This document shows positions 57,395-64,000 of a stretch of 64,000 nucleotides of DNA, in pieces. The stretch lies in contig OW240913.1 in the NCBI GenBank assembly GCA_933207985.1, forward strand, positions 279,669,602 through 279,733,601, written 5' to 3'. The stretch's first letter is position 1; each line of letters starts with the position of its first letter. A program made the position numbers and the translations under genes. Below the pieces are notes generated by a model. That model was not told the origin of the DNA, did not search any database, and saw only the letters and a program-made list of their open reading frames with translations. This DNA comes from Pelobates cultripes. Taxonomy: Eukaryota; Chordata; Amphibia; Anura; Pelobatidae.

Positions 57395-58700
57395 CTAATA
57401 TTGTGTAGGTCCCCCTCGTGCTGGCAAAACAGCTCTGATGCATCCACGCATGGACTCTACAAGACCTCTGAATGTGTCCTGTGGTATCTGGCACCAAGAC
57501 ATTAGCAGCAGATTCTTTAAGTTTTGCAAGTTGCGAGGTGGGGCCTCCATGGACAGGGATGTCTTAACGCATGGGCGCACTGGGCAGTTGCCCCGGGGGC
57601 CCCACAAGCATTAGGGCCCCATAGGATTGCCAACGTTTCAGTATATCATTTCAGGAGACTTATTTAGAACTTTGAAACCCTCAATAATAAAATATTTAGA
57701 TGGACTAATTACCTCAGTATCAGCAGCAGTTATCTGTACATGCGATCTTGCTTTTGCAAATGCGTATCTTGACCTTGCTGAAAACAACGTACACGTACTA
57801 ATTGTACATAGGCAAGACAAAATCAACACACATAATTTGCTGGAGACGTAAAGCTTGGATTTGTTGTTCCAGTGCATCCCACAGATGCTCAATTGGATTG
57901 AGGTCTGGGGTATTTGGGGGCCAATGTCATTTAACTCTTTATCATGTTCTTTAAGCCATTCCTGAATCTATTTTGCAGTGGCGTGCATTGTTCTGCTGTA
58001 AGATGCCACTGCCACCTTGGAACATTATTGCTATGAAGGGGTGTATATGGTCTGCAACAATCTCTAGGTAGGTGGTATGTGTCAAAGTATCATCCACATG
58101 AATACAAGGACCCAAAGTTTCCCAGTGGAATATTGCCTAGAGCATAAGACTGCCTCTGCTGGGCTGCCTTCGTAACATGCAATCTCTTCCCCAGGTAAAC
58201 AACGCACACGCACCAGGCCCTCCCCTAATCTAAAAGAAAATGTGATTCATCAGACCAGGCGCCATGGTCCAATTCTGACGCTCATGTCCCGACTGAAGGA
58301 GCTTTCGGCAGTGAACAGGAGTCATCACGGGCACTCTGACTGGTGTGCAAAGCCCCATAAGCAGTAAACTGCAATGCACTGTGTGTTCTGATACCTTTCT
58401 GTCAAGGCCAGTATGAGGTTTCTCAGTAATTTGAGCTACAGTAGCTCTTCTGTGTGATCAGACAAGATGGACTAGCCTTCATCAATGCATCAATGAGCCA
58501 GGCACACATGATTCTGATGACAGTTCACTTGTTGCACTACTTTTGGTAGGTGCTAACCACTGCATACCAGAAACACCCTACAAGACTTGGAGATGCTCTG
58601 ACCCAGTCATCACTATTTGGCCCTTATCAAAGTAACTCAGATCTTTTCGTTTTCCCATTTCTCCTGCTTCCAATACATGAAACTCAAGAACTGACTGTTC
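57395..58700 (-). pseudogene. Tc1-like transposase pseudogene
   Basis: On the minus strand, readable blocks are HFLLD-like text near 58240, LGPCIHVDDTLTHTTYLEIV (about 58115-58060), FIAIMFQGGSGILQQNNARH (about 58040-57985, where the catalytic QDNA has become QNNA), NTPDLNPIEHLWDALEQ (about 57935-57880) and the C-terminus at 57550-57400. The second catalytic Asp is replaced and several stops and frame changes exist. Function is lost. Confidence 0.7.
57554..57845 (+). mobile_element. Nested hAT-like fragment inside the Tc1-like transposase
   Basis: The insertion begins CAGGGATGTCTTAACGCATG, then GGGCAGTTGCCCCGGGGGCC, as in hAT MITEs of the CAGGGGCG type. It ends before GAGACGTAAAGCTTGGATTT, where transposase homology resumes. 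The right terminus and the target duplication are not clear. A 74-codon plus frame (57627-57851) has no known domain. Confidence 0.45.
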
Positions 58701-58715
58701 ACTTGCTGCCTAATA

Positions 58716-60277
58716 CAGGGAGTGCAGAATTATTAGGCAAATGAGTATTTTGACCACATCATCCTCTTTATGCATGTTGTCTTACTCCAAGCTGTATAGG
58801 CTCGAAAGCCTACTACCAATTAAGCATATTAGGTGATGTGCATCTCTGTAATGAGAAGGGGTGTGGTCTAATGACATCAACACCCTATATCAGGTGTGCA
58901 TAATTATTAGGCAACTTCCTTTCCTTTGGCAAAATGGGTCAAAAGAAGGACTTGACAGGCTCAGAAAAGTCAAAAATAGTGAGATATCTTGCAGAGGGAT
59001 GCAGCACTCTTAAAATTGCAAAGCTTCTGAAGCGTGATCATCGAACAATCAAGCGTTTCATTCAAAATAGTCAACAGGGTCGCAAGAAGCGTGTGGAAAA
59101 ACCAAGGCGCAAAATAACTGCCCATGAACTGAGAAAAGTCAAGCGTGCAGCTGCCACGATGCCACTTGCCACCAGTTTGGCCATATTTCAGAGCTGCAAC
59201 ATCACTGGAGTGCCCAAAAGCACAAGGTGTGCAATACTCAGAGACATGGCCAAGGTAAGAAAGGCTGAAAGACGACCACCACTGAACAAGACACACAAGC
59301 TGAAACGTCAAGACTGGGCCAAGAAATATCTCAAGACTGATTTTTCTAAGGTTTTATGGACTGATGAAATGAGAGTGAGTCTTGATGGGCCAGATGGATG
59401 GGCCCGTGGCTGGATTGGTAAAGGGCAGAGAGCTCCAGTCCGACTCAGACGCCAGCAAGGTGGAGGTGGAGTACTGGTTTGGGCTGGTATCATCAAAGAT
59501 GAGCTTGTGGGGCCTTTTTAGGGTTGAGGATGGAGTCAAGCTCAACTCCCAGTCCTACTGCCAGTTCCTGGAAGACACCTTCTTCAAGCAGTGGTACAGG
59601 AAGAAGTCTGCATCCTTCAAGAAAAACATGATTTTCATGCAGGACAATGCTCCATCACACGCGTCCAAGTACTCCACAGCGTGGCTGGCAAGAAAGGGTA
59701 TAAAAAGAAAATCTAATGACATGGCCTCCTTGTTCACCTGATCTGAACCCCATTGAGAACCTGTGGTCCATCATCAAATGTGAGATTTACAAGGAGGGAA
59801 AACAGTACATCTCTCTGAACAGTGTCTGGGAGGCTGTGGTTGCTGCTGCACGCAATGTTGATGGTGAACAGATCAAAACACTGACAGAATCCATGGATGG
59901 CAGGCTTTTGAGTGTCCTTGCAAAGAAAGGTGGCTATATTGGTCACTGATTTGTTTTTGTTTTGTTTTTGAATGTCAGAAATGTATATTTGTGAATGTTG
60001 AGATGTTATATTGGTTTCACTGGTAATAATAAATAATTGAAATGGGTATATATTTGTTTTTTGTTAAGTTGCCTAATAATTATGCACAGTAATAGTCACC
60101 TGCACACACAGATATCCCCCTAACATAGCTATAACTAAAAACAAACTAAAAACTACTTCCAAAAATATTCAGCTTTAATATTAATGAGTTTTTTGGGTTC
60201 ATTGAGAACATGGTTGTTGTTCAATAATAAAATTAATCCTCAAAAATACAACTTGCCTAATAATTCTGCACTCCCTG
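58716..60277 (+). mobile_element. Tc1/mariner element (inner) with IR/DR ends, nearly intact
   Basis: This 1562-bp element has TA on both sides (58714-58715 and 60278-60279) and perfect 25-bp terminal inverted repeats starting CAGGGAGTGCAGAATTATTA (58716-58740 and 60253-60277). A second, perfect 23-bp inverted pair lies inside (58895-58917 and 60066-60088, TGTGCATAATTATTAGGCAA). This gives an IR/DR arrangement, with two transposase-binding-like repeats per end sharing ATTATTAGGCAA. It sits inside the older Tc1-like element. Confidence 0.93.
58934..59949 (+). pseudogene. Tc1-like transposase with two frameshifts
   Basis: The start at 58934 is MGQKKDLTGSEKSKIVRYLA. A paired-like DNA-binding region follows: LAEGCSTLKIAKLLKRDHRT, then a second helix-turn-helix to about residue 110, with an NLS-like GRKKRVEKPRRK between. 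The catalytic domain has LWTDEMRVSL (first Asp), a glycine-rich RRQQGGGGVLVWAG, FMQDNAPSHAS (second Asp) and SPDLNPIENLW (Glu). The frame breaks after ELVGPF (59517, one extra base in a T-run) and again near 59705 (A-run). It ends KKGGYIGH at 59949. The Asp-Glu spacing is 36 or 37 depending on how the second break is resolved, longer than the 34 of classical Tc1. About 338 codons is the usual length. All catalytic residues are present. Confidence 0.9.
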
Positions 60278-60376
60278 TATATCCCACCCCCTTGAGAGGG
60301 GCCATTGTAATAATATAATTAATATTATTCACTTCACCTGGCAGTGGTTTTAATGTTGTGGCTGATCAGTGCATAT

Positions 60377-61797
60377 ATACACAATTGGAGGATAAATGTG
60401 ATAATGTGTATCTCAGAGGAGGATTATAGAATATGTGGGAAAAGTTTAAATAGTTGTTTTTTATTTACATAAAAAAAATAAATTCTGTCTACCAAAATTT
60501 TCATTTATGATTCCATTAAATAATGTGCTATGTAGCTATACTGAAGCAAACAATACATATAAAGATCACTATCCAGGACACTCAAAATACTCGTATTCAG
60601 ATTTTTTGGGTATTTCATCAATACATGCTCACATGTCACTGTAATTAATAATAAAAATAAGATCATGTATTAAAAAAGTAAAAAAATAAATAAGTTATAA
60701 TTTCCTTTCCCTTACATGCCAATACTCCGTCAATACACCTATTATCTTAAAAACCCAGTGAGTTTGGGCAATGTCTATCTGTAGGAATGCGATTTGAGTT
60801 GAGAGATGGTCTATCTGTAGGAATGCGATTTGAGTTGACATATTATTTTGCATCTAGTAATGTAATTGCAAAATAACGAGGTATGGCAGTTTCTTTTAAT
60901 ACCGTTTTATTGGTATCTATGGAAGTTTTGTAGAATATACTGGAACATCCCTCAACCACCTATTAATCTAAATGTGATGACATGTCTTTATATTCTAAGA
61001 GAGATGTACATGTGCTTATATTAAATCATGGGTTTTATTTGTCTCAACTGTCTAAATAAAAATATGACTTTGATAAAAAGAAGAATCAACATGTAGTTGC
61101 TAAGGCAACATATAGAAATGTAAGGTAGAAAATGAAAGAAACATTTCAGCCTAGAGCTGATTCATTCTTTACTTTTTATTTCGAATAACTGAATGAATAA
61201 TGAATAACTGACATAACAAAAATAAATCAATAAATAAAAAGATGCTTACGCTTTTCTGTGTTTGCGTATGCTGGACATCCCCAGGTTCTGCTGCTTCTGC
61301 AGTATGATCTGCCAAGACAATAAGTTACACAGCTAAACAAATGCTCATTTAACTTATAGAATGATTCAGTTTAGACTTCTGTGACTTGTGGTTCATTCAG
61401 ATTTGAACAGTACAAATGTGCACCGCTAAATTTTTGGAGAAAAAAGGAAAAATAATACATTTTGGGATATGCAGATTTGCAGAATTGCAGAGGTGGACTT
61501 TAATAAAAAACTATTTAAATTAATTGTAACCTTACCTACACCTTGTACTTGATGTATATATGTGGGTACCTGGAGTACTTAAAAAGTATCACTGCTTTTG
61601 TGTTATTTTCATGCCATTCGAAATGAAATCTTCCATTGCTCCTGGAGCAGATTTTGAAAGTGCACCATCAGAGTTGTGATTTTATAGTAATAAGTTGTTT
61701 TATCATAATTTTGGCTTAATGAAATTTATATGCTTGAATTGATGGTAAAAAAACAACTAAAACAATTGTCCAACCTGACACAATCCAAAATATGAAG
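60377..61797. other. AT-rich non-coding stretch, with a 36-bp duplication
   Basis: No gene seen. A direct duplication of 36 bp lies at 60773-60840 (unit start GTCTATCTGTAGGAATGCGA at 60773 and 60809). Confidence 0.55.
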
Positions 61798-62396
61798 TTA
61801 AAGGGAGGCTATAGTCACCAGAACAACTACAGCTTATTGAATTTGTTCTGGTGAGTAGAATCATTACCTTTAGGCTTTTTGCTGTAAATACTGTCTTTTC
61901 AGAGAAAATGCAGTGTTTACATTACAGCCTAGTGATAACTTTACTGGCCACTCGTCAGATAGCTGTTAGAGATCCTTCATGGGTCATGGCTGCCTAAAAT
62001 GCATCCAAACATTCAGTGTCTCCTCCCTCTGCATGCAGACACTGAACTTTCCTCATAGAGATCCGTTGATTCAATTCATCTCTATGAGGAGATGCTGATT
62101 GGCCAGGGCTGTGTTTGAATTGTGCTGGCTCTGCCCCTGATCTGCCTCTTTGTCAGTCTCAGTCAATAATATGGGGAAGCATTTTGATTGGATCAGGCTA
62201 CCACTTCTGCTGATGTCAGCAGGCAGTGGGCAGGTCTAAAGGCAACAGTGACACAGCAAGCAGCTCCAGACTTGAATACATGTAAGATTTCTATATTTAG
62301 GGAGGCATGAGGGGCTCAGGGTGGCTAGATGGTAGTTTTAACCTTATAGGGTCAGGAATACATGTTTGTGTTCCTGACTCTATAGTGCTCCTTTAA
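61798..62396 (+). mobile_element. TTAA-type (piggyBac-like) MITE, family A, complete
   Basis: TTAA borders lie at 61798-61801 and 62393-62396. The left end is TTAAAGGGAGGCTATAGTCA; inward from the right it is TTAAAGGAGCACTATAGAGT (13 of the first 17 positions agree). Two internal hairpin-like parts occur: CTTTTCAGAGAAAATGCAGTG with its partner, and GATTCAATTCATCTCTATGAG versus CTCATAGAGATCCGTTGATTC. There is no coding capacity. It is the reference copy for 4132-4637 and 17568-17960. Confidence 0.8.
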
Positions 62397-62468
62397 GGTA
62401 TGGGGCACATGGCACTCAGACCACTGCATTGAGAAGAAGTGGTCTGGATGCCTATAGTGTTCCTTTAA
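62397..62468 (-). mobile_element. TTAA MITE end fragment (family C-like)
   Basis: Directly adjoins the complete MITE. The hairpin GGCACTCAGACCACTGCATT ... AAGTGGTCTGGATGCC is followed by CTATAGTGTTCCTTTAA (TTAA at 62465-62468). It matches the left end of the element at 34952 in reverse. Confidence 0.6.
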
Positions 62469-63029
62469 TATGTGGATATTAGCATTCAGAATTCTAAGGG
62501 ATATCTGATTTCAGCCTGTTCAGAGACTACATGATAGGTGCAATATGGATCTGGAATTAGAATATCTGAATTAGAATATCTTTGCTCTTAAACAGGGGTA
62601 AATAGGGAGGAACTGCCATTTGTCCCTCCCAAGCCCCTACTAATGGACATTTGGTTGGTTCTTAAAATAAAAATCGGAGCTACCCACATGCTAGTTATTC
62701 TAACATGTGAACCATATTAGGTCCTCAAAGAACAACCCTGTGAGTGTTGAGTGTAAAAAATATACATTTCAAATATGAATCTGTGTGTGGCACATTATAC
62801 TCATAATTTGCTTTACAGTAAATTAACGTTTGTTAATGTAAATGCTGTATGTTGGAATATGTTTTAACAGTAGCTGAATACCAGTAGTTGTTATGTTGTG
62901 CTGCATTACCCACAGTCAGAGAACGACACATTCACACAAAAGCAGGCAGAACAACATTGTAATATATATTTGTTTATATGTATACATATATACATGGTTT
63001 GATGAGTCATTAAAACAGAGAATTTTCTT
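62469..63029. other. Non-coding stretch, no gene seen
   Basis: No recognised gene or repeat. Confidence 0.5.
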
Positions 63030-63163
63030 TTCGTGTATTGTGCCCTCTCCCCATTTGGGAGGACTTCCACTGAGGGAATTAATTTGCCTCCCGAAAGGGG
63101 ACCACCCCGATACCTAATTTAGAATGCTAGGTTAGAATGTTCTCACCTCGCAACATAAGTGTC

Positions 63164-63205
63164 AAACCGCAAACCGCAAACCGCAAACCGCAAACCGCAA
63201 ACCGC
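63164..63205. repeat. Heptamer tandem repeat in the LTR
   Basis: Six perfect AAACCGC units. They are present only in the first of the two U3 duplication copies. Confidence 0.9.
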
Positions 63206-63840
63206 AAGGGAACAAAATGAATGAGTGCTGCCCTGGGTGGCCGCCATTCGTACAGAGGAACATCAGCCAGGGAGAGCCTTCGTGGATTGTTTCCTGACTT
63301 CTTTTCTCTCCCAAACGAGGACCTCCCTGGTGCCCCATTAGAACATTCACACCAACTAGTCAGAACGTTAGCGCTTGCAACATAGGTGTGAATACTCAAG
63401 AGAAGTAATTAATGAGTGCTCCCCTGGGTGGCCGCCATTCATGCAGATGAACACCAGCCGGGGGAGCATGCATACCTCGAAAGCAGATGCTTCCCTTGTC
63501 TGGGTTTCACACCGGGACCTCTCGAATGGGTAAAATTCGAGAGGAGTACCACTGTGAATGTCACTGAGGTTAGTGTGGACACTTTTGGGGCCCTGGCAAG
63601 TTTGGTGGGCTTTTCTGTGTCTGGGAGACAAAGAGGTGATCTCTTTTCCTGTGCCTTGGCTCGCAGGCACAGAGGCTCGTGGGATGAAGACCCCCTGTCA
63701 CGTTGGGTGGGAGACCCCTCGCCTGAGTGGCGGGCTTTCCATATTTGGGAGACAAAGGGATAGCAACCCCCAGTTCCCGTGCTTGGACTCTCAGGAATGG
63801 AGGATTCTGGGTTATAACCCCTGGGTGTGCCTGTGGAAGA

Positions 63841-63885
63841 CCCCTTGCATGGGGTTTTGCATAAAAGCCGCGAGTGACCAATAAA
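63841..63885 (+). promoter_or_regulatory. LTR core promoter and polyadenylation cluster
   Basis: CCCCTTGCATGGGG (63841-63854), a TATA-like CATAAAAG (from 63860) and AATAAA (63880-63885), in the same order as in the two solo LTRs. Confidence 0.6.
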
Positions 63886-64000
63886 GTTGTGTTGTACCTC
63901 CAGGACTGTGTGTCATCAGTTACTGGGTGGAAATGGGTCTCTTTATACTCTAAATGGTTCCTGACTGGCTGAAGGAAGGAAATTAGCAGAGGTAACAGGT

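Larger units (their letters stand above)
57357..60376 (-). mobile_element. Decayed Tc1/mariner-like element (outer), with two nested insertions
   Basis: The inverted ends are TGATCAGCCACAACATTAAA (from 57367) and its complement in GTTTTAATGTTGTGGCTGATCA (to about 60368), with TA-rich flanks. The transposase is on the minus strand. NTPDLNPIEHLWDALEQQIQ-like text (about 57935-57860) contains the catalytic Glu region. The C-terminus QNLKNLLLMSWCQIPQDTFR, then GLVESMRGCIRAVLPARGG, lies at 57550-57400. The N-terminal half (to about 58700) is full of stops. A hAT-like piece (57554-57845) and a younger Tc1-like element (58716-60277) interrupt it. Confidence 0.75.
63030..64000 (+). mobile_element. 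LTR of a diverged family-1 relative, running off the right edge
   Basis: The promoter/polyadenylation cluster (63841-63885) and the following TGTGTGTCATCAGTTACTGG match the arrangement in the two solo LTRs (TATGTGTCGTCTAGTTCTTG). The U3 block GGGTGGCCGCCATTC also matches. U3 contains an imperfect tandem duplication with a 190-bp offset (GGGTGGCCGCC at 63235 and 63425). The left boundary is uncertain, and the right end and any internal genes lie beyond the window. Frames here (63127-63884) are not called as genes because they fall in LTR sequence. Confidence 0.6.

Noticed and set aside
59308..59545. Minus-strand frames opposite the Tc1-like transposase
   Set aside because: Shadows of a well-supported transposase frame on the plus strand.
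1..64000. Search for tRNA, rRNA and snRNA genes and host exons
   Set aside because: No sequence with a convincing clover-leaf, box A/B pair or conserved host-protein segment was found by eye; a covariance-model and protein search would be needed to exclude short ones.

Overview
The window looks like transposon-rich, gene-poor chromosomal DNA from a vertebrate, most likely an anuran amphibian. The reasons are the mix of repeat families: TTAA-flanked MITEs with a CACTATAG end motif, a Penelope-like element with a GIY-YIG domain, L1/Tx1-type LINEs with transposase-22-like ORF1, CR1/Rex1-like and L2-like LINEs, an RTE/BovB-like 3' end, Tc1/mariner elements, hAT-like elements carrying minisatellites, and LTR elements. 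I recognise no host exon, tRNA or rRNA gene. Every long coding signal belongs to a mobile element. The species assignment is inference from these families. Two 100-N blocks (6178-6277 and 26215-26314) are assembly gaps.

Layout, left part (1-22 kb): old LINE fragments and MITEs lie in AT-rich unique DNA. An RTE/BovB-like LINE end abuts an antisense L2-like fragment at 6.3-7.2 kb. From 10.6 to 14.75 kb there is a nested stack: a hAT-like element with a G-rich minisatellite is split by a second hAT-like element with a CA-rich minisatellite, which is in turn split by a solo LTR with a perfect 5-bp target duplication. An unclassified retroelement remnant follows at 15.2-16.5 kb. At 18.9-21.1 kb an L2-like LINE is split by a CR1/Rex1-like LINE (called LINE-A here). 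A second minisatellite-bearing hAT-like element follows at 21.1-22.7 kb.

Middle part (22.8-40.5 kb): one L1-type insertion (L1-B, minus strand, 14-bp target duplication) spans 22.9-29.46 kb. It keeps its 3' UTR and ORF1. Where ORF2 should be, it holds an LTR element encoding a 16-residue-repeat protein, an array of hairpins, and a CR1/Rex1-like LINE. To the right are a 4 x 183-bp tandem array (33.3-34.0 kb), a TTAA MITE (34.95-35.4 kb), a second solo LTR of the same family (35.7-36.7 kb), and about 4 kb of AT-rich DNA with no recognisable feature.

Right part (40.5-64 kb): a TTAA MITE was split by LINE-A, and LINE-A was then split by an apparently full-length 7.7-kb L1-type element (L1-A, minus strand). 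L1-A has a 12-bp target duplication, a YY1-like site at its 5' end, an open ORF1, and an ORF2 interrupted by only two frameshifts. A Penelope-like element (49.0-51.6 kb) with RT remnants and a GIY-YIG domain follows, bracketed by direct repeats of about 190 bp. Then come a decayed L1 (L1-C), a 757-bp element ending in a perfect 39-bp palindrome, a decayed Tc1-like element hosting a younger Tc1-like element with 25-bp perfect inverted repeats, a complete TTAA MITE, and an LTR that runs off the right edge.

The genes do not act together as a cellular pathway. The window is a record of successive insertions, and the nesting gives their relative ages.
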